DNA of 32,172 nucleotides from Deltaproteobacteria bacterium (GTDB lineage Bacteria; Desulfobacterota; Deferrimicrobia; Deferrimicrobiales; Deferrimicrobiaceae): positions 1 through 32,172 of the forward strand of contig JACRIV010000037.1 of assembly GCA_016220005.1 (NCBI GenBank), written 5' to 3'. Positions 16,062-23,958 of the stretch are shown here, in pieces. Each line of letters starts with the position of its first letter. Within the stretch, counting starts at the first letter, position 1. The notes under the pieces were generated by a model. It was not told the DNA's origin and searched no databases. It was given only the letters and a program-made list of their open reading frames with translations. Both the position numbers and the translations under genes were made by a program.

Positions 16062-17204
16062 TCAGTCCTTCAGGAGCGCCGACGAGATCACCATGCGCTG
16101 GATCTCCGAGGTCCCCTCGTAGATTTCGGTGATCTTGGCGTCCCGGAAATGGCGCTCGGCCGGGTATTCCTTGATGTACCCGTATCCGCCGTGGACCTGG
16201 ATCCCCTTCACGCCGGCCCGCATGGCGACCTCGGATGCGTACAGCTTCGCCATGGCGGATTCCTTCGAATGGCGCACTTTCCGGTCCTTCAGCCATGCGG
16301 CGCGGTACGCCAGGAGCCGCGCCGCGTCGATTTCGGTGGCCATGTCGGCGAGCATCCACTGGATCGCCTGGAAGTTCGCGATGGGCTGCCCGAACTGTTT
16401 CCGCTCCTTGGCGTAGGTAAGCGCGTCCTCCAGGGACGCCCGTGCGATGCCGATCGCCTGCGCGGCGATCCCGATCCGGCCCCCGTCCAGCGTGTGCATC
16501 GCGACCTTGAACCCGTCCCCTTCGTTCCCCAGCCGATTCTCCGCGGGGATCTTCACCTCCTCCAGGATGATGGAGGATGTGGCGGAGGCTCTTATTCCCA
16601 TCTTTTTTTCGTGTTTACCGACAGTTACACCTTTAGAATTCATGTCCAAGATGAAGGCCGTTATCCCTTTGTGCTGCTTCTCCTTGTCGGTCATCGTGAA
16701 CAGCACGCAGGCGTCCGCCTGAGGGGCGTTGGTAATGAAATTCTTGGTGCCGTTGACGACGTAGTGGTCGCTGTTCCGGACGGCCGTGGTCTTCTGCGAG
16801 CCCGCGTCGGACCCTGCGCCCGGTTCCGTGAGGCCGAAGCAGCCGAGCTTCCGCCCCGAGGCCAGCGGCGCGAGGTATTTCTTCTTCACCTCCTCGGTGC
16901 CGAACTTAAGGATCGGGTCGCACACGAGCGAGTTGTTGACCGACATGATGACCGCCGTGGAGGCGCACGCCCGGGCGATTTCCTCCATCGCAATGACGTA
17001 GCAGATATTGTCCATCCCGGCGCCGCCGTACTCCTCGGGCACGGCAACTCCCATCAGGCCGAGCTCCGCCATCTGCCCGACGAGTTCCTCCGGGAAACGG
17101 CTGGTCTCGTCCAGCTCCGCGGCCTTCGGAAGAACTTCCTTCTGCGCGAAATTGCGCGCCATCTCCTGGATCATCCGCTGCTCTTCGGTCAAGTCGAACA
17201 CCAT
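16062..17204 (-). CDS. Acyl-CoA dehydrogenase (third; butyryl-CoA dehydrogenase-like)
   Basis: 380 residues, complete and closest by pattern to short-chain acyl-CoA dehydrogenases: VPEEYGGAGMDN near 55, FGLTEPGAGSDAGSQKT near 125, KNFITNAPQADACVLF, GIRASATSSI, KERKQFGQPIANFQAIQ, and the base at E363 in YEGTSEIQR. It probably oxidises butyryl-CoA to crotonyl-CoA, feeding the crotonase 40 bp upstream. GGGAGGGAG precedes the ATG. A short AT-rich patch (about 16590-16650) interrupts the normal GC-rich codon use and includes the in-frame heptamer A AAA AAG, a known -1 slippery sequence; nothing shows that it is used. No etfAB genes are visible nearby, so electrons go to an ETF encoded elsewhere. 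Confidence 0.93.
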   Translation of the reverse strand: MVFDLTEEQRMIQEMARNFAQKEVLPKAAELDETSRFPEELVGQMAELGLMGVAVPEEYGGAGMDNICYVIAMEEIARACASTAVIMSVNNSLVCDPILKFGTEEVKKKYLAPLASGRKLGCFGLTEPGAGSDAGSQKTTAVRNSDHYVVNGTKNFITNAPQADACVLFTMTDKEKQHKGITAFILDMNSKGVTVGKHEKKMGIRASATSSIILEEVKIPAENRLGNEGDGFKVAMHTLDGGRIGIAAQAIGIARASLEDALTYAKERKQFGQPIANFQAIQWMLADMATEIDAARLLAYRAAWLKDRKVRHSKESAMAKLYASEVAMRAGVKGIQVHGGYGYIKEYPAERHFRDAKITEIYEGTSEIQRMVISSALLKD

Positions 17205-17244
17205 CGCGTCATCTCCCTCCCAGTGATATCGTGCCGGGTCGGCG

Positions 17245-18027
17245 TTATTTTCCGCCGAACACGGCCTTCCGCTTCTCCATGAATGCGGTCATCCCTTCGA
17301 TGCGGTCTTCGGTGGAAAAACCCACGGCGAACGCGTTCGCCTCGAGGGCGCACCCGTTTCCGAGGTCCAGGTCGAGTCCCCGGTTCATCGCCATCTTCGC
17401 GGTGCGGACCGCGACCGGCCCCTTGGAGAGGATCTTCGCGGCGACCTCCCGGGCGGCGTTCATCAGGTCCGCAGCCGGGACGACGCGGTTGACCAGCCCG
17501 ATCTCGAAGGCCCGCTGGGCGGTGATCGGGTCCCCCGTCAGCACGAGCTCCTTGGCCAGGTTCCGCCCCACGAGACGGGGGAGCCGCTGGGTCCCTCCGT
17601 AGCCCGGGATGATCCCCAGGTTGACCTCCGGCTGCCCGAATTTCGCGGTGTCGGCGGCGATCAGCAGGTCGCACGCCATCGCCAGCTCGCACCCTCCGCC
17701 CAGCGCGAAACCGTTGATCACCCCGATGACCGGCTGGGGGAGCCGCTCGATCTTTTCCAGGACGCTCTGTCCGAAAAGGGCGAATTCGAGCGCCTGAACG
17801 GGTGTGAAAGAGCGCATCTCCGAGATGTCCGCTCCCGCCACGAAGGCCTTCTCCCCCGCACCCGTGAGAAGGACAACGCCCGCGTCCTCCCTTCCCGCCA
17901 GGTCTTCAAAGGCCGCTTTCAGGTCGGTCATCGTCGCCGGGTTCAGGGCGTTCAGCGACTTGGGCCTGTTGATGACGATCGTTGCGATCCGGTCGGATAC
18001 GGAAAAGAGGAGATTGTCGTAGGCCAT
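17245..18027 (-). CDS. Enoyl-CoA hydratase (crotonase type)
   Basis: 260 residues, the standard crotonase length. It hydrates crotonyl-CoA to 3-hydroxybutyryl-CoA. The oxyanion-hole segments are AFVAGADISEM (61-71) and GFALGGGCELAMACD (107-121). The two catalytic glutamates are E114 and E134 (QPEVNLGIIPGYGG), matching the Glu pair of rat mitochondrial hydratase, so it is a hydratase and not an isomerase or hydrolase relative. GGGAGGAAAC precedes the ATG. It sits 10 bp after the 3-hydroxyacyl-CoA dehydrogenase gene and 40 bp before the third acyl-CoA dehydrogenase gene, in the usual order of a butyrate-oxidation or butyrate-forming cassette. Confidence 0.94.
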   Translation of the reverse strand: MAYDNLLFSVSDRIATIVINRPKSLNALNPATMTDLKAAFEDLAGREDAGVVLLTGAGEKAFVAGADISEMRSFTPVQALEFALFGQSVLEKIERLPQPVIGVINGFALGGGCELAMACDLLIAADTAKFGQPEVNLGIIPGYGGTQRLPRLVGRNLAKELVLTGDPITAQRAFEIGLVNRVVPAADLMNAAREVAAKILSKGPVAVRTAKMAMNRGLDLDLGNGCALEANAFAVGFSTEDRIEGMTAFMEKRKAVFGGK

Positions 18028-18037
18028 GTTTCCTCCC

Positions 18038-18895
18038 TTAAGCCTTCGGATAAGTGTAGAAGCCCCGCCCTGACTTCTTGCCGAGGTACCCGGCTTCGAC
18101 GTGCTTCTTCAGCAGCGGACAAGGACGGTACTTGGGATCCCCCAGCCCCTCCTGCAGCACCTTCAGGACCTCGAGGCAGGTGTCCAGCCCGATCAGGTCG
18201 GCAAGGGCCAGGGGCCCCATCGGGTGGTTCGCCCCCATCCGCATGATGGCGTCGATGTCCTCGGGCTTGCCCACGCCCTCCATAAGCGCGTAAACGGCCT
18301 CGTTGATCATCGGCATCAGGATCCGGTTCGCCACGAACCCGGGATAATCGTTTGCAGGGACCGGCTCCTTCCCGAGACGGCGGGATAGGTCCATGGTCGC
18401 ATCGAAGGTCTCCTGGGAGGTCTGGAGCCCTCGGATCACCTCGATCAGCTTCATCAGCGGCACCGGGTTCATGAAATGCATGCCGATGACCTTCTCCGGC
18501 CGTCCGGTCGCCGCGGCGATCCCGGTGATGGAGATCGACGAAGTGTTGGTGGCCAGGATCCTCCCGGCGGGGACGACCTCGTCCAGCTTCCTGAACAGCG
18601 CGAGCTTGAGCTCCTGCCGTTCCGTCGCCGCCTCGACGGCGAAGTCGCAGGACGCGAAGTCGGAAATGTTCGCCGTCGTCACCAGGTTGCCGATCATCCT
18701 TTCCTTGTCCGCCGCCGCGATTTTCTCCTTGCGGACCAGGATGTCCAGACCCTTCTCGATATTCGCCCGGCCCCTTACGAGGATCGCCTCCGAGACATCG
18801 TTGAGGAGGACCCGGAAGCCGCTCATAAGAGAAACCTGGGCGATGCCACCCCCCATCTGCCCCGCCCCCACCACGCCGATCGTCCGAACTTCCAT
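18038..18895 (-). CDS. 3-hydroxybutyryl-CoA dehydrogenase
   Basis: 285 residues from the ATG at 18895 (GGGAGGG seven bases upstream); the ORF-track version is falsely extended. NAD-binding Rossmann motif GAGQMGGGIAQ at 9-19. The catalytic residues fit the family: Ser in TNTSSISIT, His in GMHFMNPVP, and Asn in the later ANRILMPMINEAV helix. The end (KSGRGFYTYPKA) is typical of monofunctional enzymes of the Hbd/PaaH type. It oxidises 3-hydroxybutyryl-CoA to acetoacetyl-CoA. It lies between the thiolase (52 bp) and crotonase (10 bp) genes. Together with these and the dehydrogenases it makes a complete four-step beta-oxidation spiral for a C4 acyl-CoA. Confidence 0.94.
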   Translation of the reverse strand: MEVRTIGVVGAGQMGGGIAQVSLMSGFRVLLNDVSEAILVRGRANIEKGLDILVRKEKIAAADKERMIGNLVTTANISDFASCDFAVEAATERQELKLALFRKLDEVVPAGRILATNTSSISITGIAAATGRPEKVIGMHFMNPVPLMKLIEVIRGLQTSQETFDATMDLSRRLGKEPVPANDYPGFVANRILMPMINEAVYALMEGVGKPEDIDAIMRMGANHPMGPLALADLIGLDTCLEVLKVLQEGLGDPKYRPCPLLKKHVEAGYLGKKSGRGFYTYPKA

Positions 18896-18947
18896 CGGAT
18901 ATCCCTCCCGGAGATGATTCAGGCCCGAACCCTCCTTCTTATGTGGT

Positions 18948-20135
18948 CTATCGGCCGGGTTCTCGCTCCACCAGCATCGCGACCGCCTCGCCGCCGCCGA
19001 TGCACAGCGACGCGACGCCCAGTTTTTCGTCCCTCTCCTCCATGGCATAGAGGAGCGTCGTGAGGATCCGCGCCCCGGATGCCCCGATCGGATGGCCGAG
19101 AGCTACCGCCCCGCCGTGCACGTTGACCCGCTTCGGGTCGAGCGAAAGGCCCCGGATCGCAGCCAACGCGACTCCCGCGAATGCCTCGTTGATCTCGTAG
19201 AGCCCCACCTGGTCCTTGTCGACGCCCGCCTTGTGGAGGAGCTTGCGGATCGCGTCGATCGGGGCCACGGTGAACCACACCGGTTCGAGGGAAGCCGTGG
19301 CATATCCGAGGATCTTCGCGAGAGGCTTGATTCCACGTTCCCTTGCTCCTTCCGCGGACATGACGACGACCGCAGCGGCTCCGTCGTTAATGGTGGAGGC
19401 GTTCCCAGCGGTGACGGTGCCGTCCTTCTGGAACGCCGGCTTGAGAGTCGGAAGCTTGGTGACGTTTCCGCGGCCCGGCTCCTCATCCTCCTTGATAACC
19501 ACCGGATCTCCCTTCCGCTGGGGAATCTCGACTCCCACGATCTCCTTTTCGAACTTGCCTTCCTTGATCGCGGAGAGGGCCCGGGTATAGGACGTCGCGG
19601 CGTACTCGTCCTGGTCCTCGCGGCTGATGCGGTGTTCCCCGGCCAGGAGCTCGGCGCATTTTCCCATGTGGATGTCGTTGTAGGCGTCCCACAGGCCGTC
19701 GACGATCATGTGGTCGTAGATCGTGTCGTTGCCGAGACGGTACCCGTTGCGGGCCTTTCGCAGCAGGTAGGGAGCCTGGCTCATCGATTCCATCCCGCCG
19801 GCGACGACGACATCGAACTCCTCGGTGGCTACCGATTGGGCCGCGAGCATGACGGCCTTGAGCCCCGAGCCGCACATCTTGTTGATGGTCACGGCGCCGG
19901 CGGAAACCGGGATCCCCGCGTAGATCCCCGCCTGCCGGGCAGGAGCCTGCCCAATGCCGGCCGGAAGGCAGTTTCCCATGATGACCTGTTCGACCTCCTC
20001 CTTCCCGATTCCGCCGCGGGAGACCGCTTCCGCGATGGCGACCGCACCGAGCTTGGGGGCCGGGATCTCCCCAAGACCTCCCATGAAACTGCCGATGGCG
20101 GTCCTGGCTGCGCCGGTGATCACGACTTCCTTCAT
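18948..20135 (-). CDS. Acetyl-CoA acetyltransferase (thiolase II)
   Basis: 395 residues with all thiolase residues in place: nucleophile C88 in NKMCGSG, the NEAFAGV motif, H348 in [14 protein letters not shown] and C378 in CIGGGEAV, the same spacing as Zoogloea thiolase (C89, H348, C378). It cleaves acetoacetyl-CoA with CoA to two acetyl-CoA, the last step of the C4 pathway. AAAGGAGA precedes the ATG. It is the first enzyme gene of the operon, 41 bp after merR. Its intact catalytic set contrasts with the second thiolase-fold protein of the operon (10871-12157), which makes it unlikely that the second one is a spare thiolase. Confidence 0.95.
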   Translation of the reverse strand: MKEVVITGAARTAIGSFMGGLGEIPAPKLGAVAIAEAVSRGGIGKEEVEQVIMGNCLPAGIGQAPARQAGIYAGIPVSAGAVTINKMCGSGLKAVMLAAQSVATEEFDVVVAGGMESMSQAPYLLRKARNGYRLGNDTIYDHMIVDGLWDAYNDIHMGKCAELLAGEHRISREDQDEYAATSYTRALSAIKEGKFEKEIVGVEIPQRKGDPVVIKEDEEPGRGNVTKLPTLKPAFQKDGTVTAGNASTINDGAAAVVVMSAEGARERGIKPLAKILGYATASLEPVWFTVAPIDAIRKLLHKAGVDKDQVGLYEINEAFAGVALAAIRGLSLDPKRVNVHGGAVALGHPIGASGARILTTLLYAMEERDEKLGVASLCIGGGEAVAMLVEREPGR

Positions 20136-20176
20136 GGCATTCTCCTTTGTCGGCGTTTTACCTTCCTCTGTGTCTT

Positions 20177-20575
20177 TCAGGTTTCCTGCTGCAATTTGCT
20201 GCGAAGCCTCGTCTGGTATTCCCGGATCTCCTTCTTGAGGGCGGTCAGCTGAAGGATCCGTTCGTCGACCTGCACGGCGCGCTCGTCCAGGATGGCGAGC
20301 AGCTTGGGGATCACCTCGCGGTTGTTCCGCTCCTGGCGGTAGATCTTCTCGAGCGCGACCAGCTCGGCAAGCGAAAGGCCCAGCACCTTGAGTCGATTGA
20401 TGAATTTCAGGCGGCGCACGTCGTCGTCGGTATAGACGCGCTTCCCGTTCTCGATCCTCCGCACGCTGTGCAGCAGGCCGATCTCCTCGTAATACCTTAT
20501 GGTTCGCTGGGTGAGGTTGACCATCCGGCTCAGTTCGCCGATCGGGTAGGTTTGCTTCGGTTCGGAGGACCCCAT
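20177..20575 (-). CDS. MerR-family regulator heading the acyl-CoA operon
   Basis: 132 residues. The N-terminal winged helix is typical: YPIGELSRMVNLTQRTIRYYEEIGLL, then RVYTDDDVRRLKFI, followed by a dimerisation coiled coil (residues about 80-130). No C-terminal metal-site cysteines are present, so this is not a metal sensor; a CoA-ester ligand would fit the context. MerR regulators of the LiuR type control branched-chain amino acid and acyl-CoA degradation in other proteobacteria. The ATG at 20575 is preferred over the GTG at 20584 because AAGGTGG lies at the right distance upstream. It is the promoter-proximal gene, so it is probably autoregulated with the operon. Confidence 0.88.
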   Translation of the reverse strand: MGSSEPKQTYPIGELSRMVNLTQRTIRYYEEIGLLHSVRRIENGKRVYTDDDVRRLKFINRLKVLGLSLAELVALEKIYRQERNNREVIPKLLAILDERAVQVDERILQLTALKKEIREYQTRLRSKLQQET

Positions 20576-20585
20576 AATCACCACC

Positions 20586-20595
20586 TTACGTTAAC
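20586..20595. promoter_or_regulatory. Possible MerR operator half-site in the leader
   Basis: TTACGTTAAC lies between the predicted transcription start (about 20597) and the merR ATG. It resembles one side of a TTACGT-TAACGTAA palindrome of the kind I recall for LiuR sites, but the other side (TGGC) does not match. The family assignment and function are inferred. Confidence 0.3.
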
Positions 20596-20603
20596 TGGCA
20601 ATG

Positions 20604-20632
20604 ATCGTATAAAAACCCCGATATCGTGTCAA
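20604..20632 (-). promoter_or_regulatory. Sigma70-like promoter of the merR-acyl-CoA operon
   Basis: TTGACA (20632-20627), a spacer of 17 and TACGAT (20609-20604) on the minus strand, in a local AT-rich stretch. The spacer contains the palindrome CGATATCG followed by GGGGTTTTTA. The normal 17-bp spacing is shorter than the 19-20 bp typical of MerR-activated promoters, which suggests repression or autorepression rather than twist activation. Confidence 0.7.
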
Positions 20633-20672
20633 CAGTATTTTCGGATGGCGGGGGACACTCCCGGCATTCTCG

Positions 20673-21725
20673 CTAGCCGCGCTTCTCTACGAACGCCTTG
20701 ATCCTTCCCGATACGTCGGGGAACTGGTTCCCCGCGGATTCGATATCGAGGGACAGGAACAGCAGCCCGCGTTTTTCCGCCTGCGCCGCCGTCTCCCGGT
20801 CTTCATCGTATTCGACTGCACGCGCCCCGGCCCGCAGCATCAGGATACGGTCCGCCCCGCACTCCGCGGCCCGACGGAACAGCCATTCCATCCTCTCCGG
20901 CCCCGCATATCGAACACGGAGGGAGGAGACCTTCTCCCGAAGCGCCCGCGCCAGGGCAAGGGCCATGTCTCCTCCCTCGGGGACGATCCCGGTGAAGTAC
21001 CGGTGGCCCCTCGCGAGATCGTCGCCCACGATGCCTGCATCCGCGCGGTCGAGGACCCGCATTACGGCCGCCGTGGCCGTTCCGCCGGCCAAGAACACCC
21101 TCGTCCGGAGGACGCGCCGTCCGCCGCTCTCCCTGCCCAGCGCTTCCCGCAGGATCGCGGTGTGCGCCCCTTTGGACAGGACCCAGCCCGCCTCGACAAG
21201 ATGCAGGTATTCGAGACCGGTGAAGCCGCCGGGGGATTCCGTCATCCTCTCCTCCAGGCGGGCGAAGGCCTTCCTATTTTCATTGTAGGCCCGGACGGCC
21301 TTATCGAGCGCCCCCTCGGTCACCTTCCTTACCGACATTCCTTCCGCCCACTCGCAAAGCTCCTCGACCCGGTCCAGGAGGGTCACCATCATCGCGGAGC
21401 CGCCCCTGTCTTCCGGTAAAACGAAACGGAAGACCGGCCGGGACTCACCGTCCAGCCGGATCTTTCCGCCGAAATGAATGTCGGATTGGGGGTCTGCCGG
21501 GACGACCCAGGCGTCGATCGTCTCGAGCAAGGACTCGCCCTCGCCTCCCCAGACGGAGACGGGGAGCATTCCCGCGGCATGGATCGCCTCTTCGGGGACG
21601 CAGCCCGAAAGGCATCCGACCGCCTTGCGGCCCGTGAGCGCCTTCCAGCGGGAAACCGCCCGGGCGGGGTCTGCGGAAACCTCCGCCGCTATGCGGAGCG
21701 CGTCCTCAACGCCTAGGGTGAACAT
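20673..21725 (-). CDS. Orphan 2-hydroxyacyl-CoA dehydratase D-like protein, cluster ligands missing
   Basis: 350 residues, somewhat short for the HgdB/FldB/BcrB family. Family landmarks are the start of the first domain (AVGCLSGCVPEEAIHAAGMLPVSVWG), the helix with YNENRKAF near 150, RVFLAGG near 208, GDDLARGHRYF near 235, and the closing LLFLSLDIES...RIKAFVE. In active members cysteines near YxCxY, DDLC and FCDP hold a [4Fe-4S] cluster; here these places read WVVPADPQSD, DDLARG and LRAGARAVEYD. No second subunit or ATP-driven activator gene (HgdC type) is next to it. It may be a CoA-binding or regulatory relic rather than a dehydratase. Its ATG lacks a strong ribosome-binding site; it follows the second structured gap. 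Confidence 0.7.
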   Translation of the reverse strand: MFTLGVEDALRIAAEVSADPARAVSRWKALTGRKAVGCLSGCVPEEAIHAAGMLPVSVWGGEGESLLETIDAWVVPADPQSDIHFGGKIRLDGESRPVFRFVLPEDRGGSAMMVTLLDRVEELCEWAEGMSVRKVTEGALDKAVRAYNENRKAFARLEERMTESPGGFTGLEYLHLVEAGWVLSKGAHTAILREALGRESGGRRVLRTRVFLAGGTATAAVMRVLDRADAGIVGDDLARGHRYFTGIVPEGGDMALALARALREKVSSLRVRYAGPERMEWLFRRAAECGADRILMLRAGARAVEYDEDRETAAQAEKRGLLFLSLDIESAGNQFPDVSGRIKAFVEKRG

Positions 21726-21736
21726 CGCTTGTCAGC

Positions 21737-21956
21737 GCCCCGTCGCGGCGGCTCGCGCCGCTCGTTCGGAAGGCGCAGCCGGAGGGGGGTCCGGCGCAGC
21801 GAGGAGCGAGAACACAATGATACAGTGGGTTCGAGCTGCGAGCCCGCCGCCGACGAGCAGGAGGAAAAGCGCGCAGGGAAGCGCGCGGCAGGCGGGCGAG
21901 GGGAGGCCACGCAGCCGGAGGCAGGACGCCGGAGGCGAAGTGGCCCGCGGCGGGGC
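21737..21956. repeat. GC-rich inverted-repeat element in the 21726-21972 gap
   Basis: GCCCCGTCGCGG (21737-21748) pairs with CCGCGGCGGGGC (21945-21956) with a single difference that is a G-U pair in + strand RNA. Inside are GCGCGC-N6-GCGCGC hairpin arms and a lone AT-rich island (acacaatgatacag). The word AGCGAGGAGCGA (21798-21809) matches AGCAAGGAGCGA in the 8949-9074 element at 11 of 12 bases. No gene is recognised in the gap. Confidence 0.5.
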
Positions 21957-21972
21957 ACGGACCCTCCGTCCA

Positions 21973-22650
21973 TCAATCTTTAGCCGGTTGGGTTCTCGCT
22001 CCCTGATACAGCACCGCGAGGATCAGCGCCTCTTTCTCTTCGGCCGAGTGGACGTGGTGCGGGATCGAGGAATTGTAGTAGATGCAGTCGCCCTCGTCGA
22101 GAAGGTCGGAGTACTTGTCGAGGAAGATCTCGACCCTCCCGGAAAGCACGTAAATGAACTCCTCGCCCTCGTGGGAGTTCCTCACGACGTTGCGGTCGAT
22201 CAGCGGCTTGAGCCTCACGAGGAACGGCTCCATCTTCCGCCCCGCCTTCCCCGCCCCGAGCGCCTCGTAGGTGTAGGCGGACTGCCCTCCCTCCTTGAGG
22301 CCGACCCGGGAGACGGTGGTCCGGTCCTCTCTCCGGACGATGGAGAACTCCCGCTCCTCTTTCCCGCCGATGAAGGCGGACACGTACGTGTCGAGCGCAT
22401 TGGCGATCTTCACGAGCGTACCGAGCGGCGGGGAGGTCATCCGGTTCTCGATCTGCGACAGGAGCGCCGCCGAAAATCCCGTCTTCTCCGCGAGCTGCTG
22501 CAGCGTGACGCCCCGCGCCTCCCGGAACTTCCGGATGTGGTCCCCTACCTGCACCTCGGGGTCGCCCGCGGCGGGCCCCCAGTCCCCCGACTCCTCCGCG
22601 ATTTTCGAAAGCAGGTCGTCCAGCGATTCGTCACGGGTGATTTCGGGCAA
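21973..22650 (-). CDS. XRE-family regulator with C-terminal cupin domain
   Basis: 225 residues. A helix-turn-helix of the XRE/SinR kind covers residues about 36-92 (IRKFREARGVTLQQLAEKTG, then LLSQIENRMTSPPLGTLVKIA). A cupin_2 domain follows (NSHEGEEFIYVLSGRVEIFLD, then GDCIYYNSSIPHHVHSAEE), with the usual metal/ligand His and Glu positions. Such regulators often sense a small metabolite made by neighbouring enzymes; one control target is probably the 2-oxoacid oxidoreductase operon in which it is the last gene. The start is TTG, supported by AAGGAGGGG eight to nine bases upstream, and it overlaps the end of the gamma-subunit gene by 20 bp. A leader of about 35 residues precedes the helix-turn-helix. 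Confidence 0.9.
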   Translation of the reverse strand: MPEITRDESLDDLLSKIAEESGDWGPAAGDPEVQVGDHIRKFREARGVTLQQLAEKTGFSAALLSQIENRMTSPPLGTLVKIANALDTYVSAFIGGKEEREFSIVRREDRTTVSRVGLKEGGQSAYTYEALGAGKAGRKMEPFLVRLKPLIDRNVVRNSHEGEEFIYVLSGRVEIFLDKYSDLLDEGDCIYYNSSIPHHVHSAEEKEALILAVLYQGARTQPAKD

Positions 22651-23182
22651 AGGATTCCCCCTCCTTCAGGGCGTTGACGTTCAGCGGGATGAACTTTTCG
22701 TATTTCTTCGAAATGACTTTCGGCAGGCAGTCGAAAAGGGTTTGCATGCGGACCACTCCGGTCCGGGACACGTACGCGCCGAGCGCCACCATCGAGGCGA
22801 GCTGCTGGCTGCCGACCACTTGGCGCGCGATATCGTTGGCGGGGATCGACAGGAGGCGAAGATCGGCGCGGTCGACCTTCGCGGGGTCCACGAGGGAGCT
22901 GTTGATGACGAGATCCCCCTCCTTCCTGATCAGGGGAAGATATTTCTCGAGGGAAGGCCCGTTCATGATGACGCACGCCATCGGGTACCCCACCACCGGC
23001 GAGCCGATCTCCTCATCGGAGATGACCACCGTGCAATTGGCGGTCCCGCCCCGCATTTCCACGCCGTATGCCGGGAAATAGGTGACGTGCCTGCCCTCCT
23101 CCATCGCGGCGAGAGAGAGGAGATTCCCGACCATCAGGATCCCCTGCCCGCCGAATCCGGCCATGGTGACGTCGGCGTTCAC
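22631..23182 (-). CDS. 2-oxoacid:ferredoxin oxidoreductase, gamma subunit (Vor/Kor type)
   Basis: 183 residues from the GTG at 23182, whose GTGA shares bases with the stop of the beta-subunit gene; the ORF-track frame is falsely extended upstream. The gamma-chain signature [15 protein letters not shown] starts at residue 8, followed by [28 protein letters not shown], typical of POR/KOR gamma chains that contact the CoA- and TPP-binding core. The end (RNHP) overlaps the XRE-cupin gene. Gene order ferredoxin-alpha-beta-gamma with overlapping stops and starts matches Vor/Kor operons of delta-type bacteria. Confidence 0.92.
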   Translation of the reverse strand: MNADVTMAGFGGQGILMVGNLLSLAAMEEGRHVTYFPAYGVEMRGGTANCTVVISDEEIGSPVVGYPMACVIMNGPSLEKYLPLIRKEGDLVINSSLVDPAKVDRADLRLLSIPANDIARQVVGSQQLASMVALGAYVSRTGVVRMQTLFDCLPKVISKKYEKFIPLNVNALKEGESFARNHP

Positions 23183-23958
23183 AGGAAGTCCGCCTGTTTC
23201 CGTTCCTTGTACACTCCGAGCGGAAAGTATTCCGACATCTCCCCCGATACCCTTTTCTGCGCGTCGACCGGCTTCATCCCCCAGTTGGTCGGGCAGGTGG
23301 AGAGGAATTCGACGATCGAGAACCCCATCTCCTTGAGCTGCATGTCGAACGCCTTGCGGACCGCCTCTTTCGCCTTGCGAATCTGGGCCGGCGTGCTGGT
23401 GGCGACCCGCGCCGAATAGGCCGTCCCTTCCAGCGTGGCGAGCAGTTCGGCCATCTTGATGGGATAGCCGTCCTTCCGGAAATCCCGGCCGTAAGGGCTG
23501 GTGGAGGTCTTCTGGCCGAGCATGGTGGTGGGGGCCATCTGCCCGCCGGTCATCCCGTAGGTGGTGTTGTTGACGAAGATGACCGTGATGTTCTCTCCGC
23601 GGTTCGCGGCGTGGACGACCTCGGAGGTTCCGATGGCCGCCAGGTCCCCGTCTCCCTGGTAAGTAAAGACGAACTTGTCCGGCTGGGCCCGCTTGACGCC
23701 CGTGGCGACCGCCGGCGCGCGTCCGTGGGGCGCCTCCGCCACATCGACGTCGATGTAGTCGTACAGGAACACCGAGCACCCGACGCAGGCCACCCCGATC
23801 GTCTTCTCCCGGAGCCCGTAAAGGTCGATGGCCTCGGCCACGATCCTGTGGGCGATACCGTGGTGGCATCCGGGGCAAAAATGGGTCTTGACGTCCACGA
23901 GGCTCTTCGGCCGGGCGAACGCCTGCTTCGTGAATCGTTCCCTGGTTTCCGTTTTCAT
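23179..23958 (-). CDS. 2-oxoacid:ferredoxin oxidoreductase, beta (TPP-binding) subunit
   Basis: 259 residues from the ATG at 23958, in an ATGA overlap with the alpha gene. Thiamine diphosphate site: GDGDLAAIG and, about 30 residues later, [16 protein letters not shown]. The N-terminal FCPGCHHGI and [12 protein letters not shown] cysteines belong to the beta chain of four-subunit enzymes and suggest cluster ligands. It decarboxylates a 2-oxoacid and, with the alpha and ferredoxin chains, yields acyl-CoA, CO2 and reduced ferredoxin. [11 protein letters not shown] is shared by 2-ketoisovalerate and 2-oxoglutarate enzymes, so this chain alone does not decide substrate; the VorB-like alpha subunit and the downstream isobutyryl-CoA mutase favour 2-ketoisovalerate. 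Confidence 0.92.
   Translation of the reverse strand: MKTETRERFTKQAFARPKSLVDVKTHFCPGCHHGIAHRIVAEAIDLYGLREKTIGVACVGCSVFLYDYIDVDVAEAPHGRAPAVATGVKRAQPDKFVFTYQGDGDLAAIGTSEVVHAANRGENITVIFVNNTTYGMTGGQMAPTTMLGQKTSTSPYGRDFRKDGYPIKMAELLATLEGTAYSARVATSTPAQIRKAKEAVRKAFDMQLKEMGFSIVEFLSTCPTNWGMKPVDAQKRVSGEMSEYFPLGVYKERKQADFL

Noticed and set aside
20673-21725. Active 2-hydroxyglutaryl-CoA or benzoyl-CoA reductase-type enzyme
   Set aside because: Cluster cysteines, partner subunit and activator gene are all missing in the window.
21713-21983. Short ORFs in the second gap (both strands)
   Set aside because: They lie within the repeat element and lack ribosome-binding sites or recognisable sequence.
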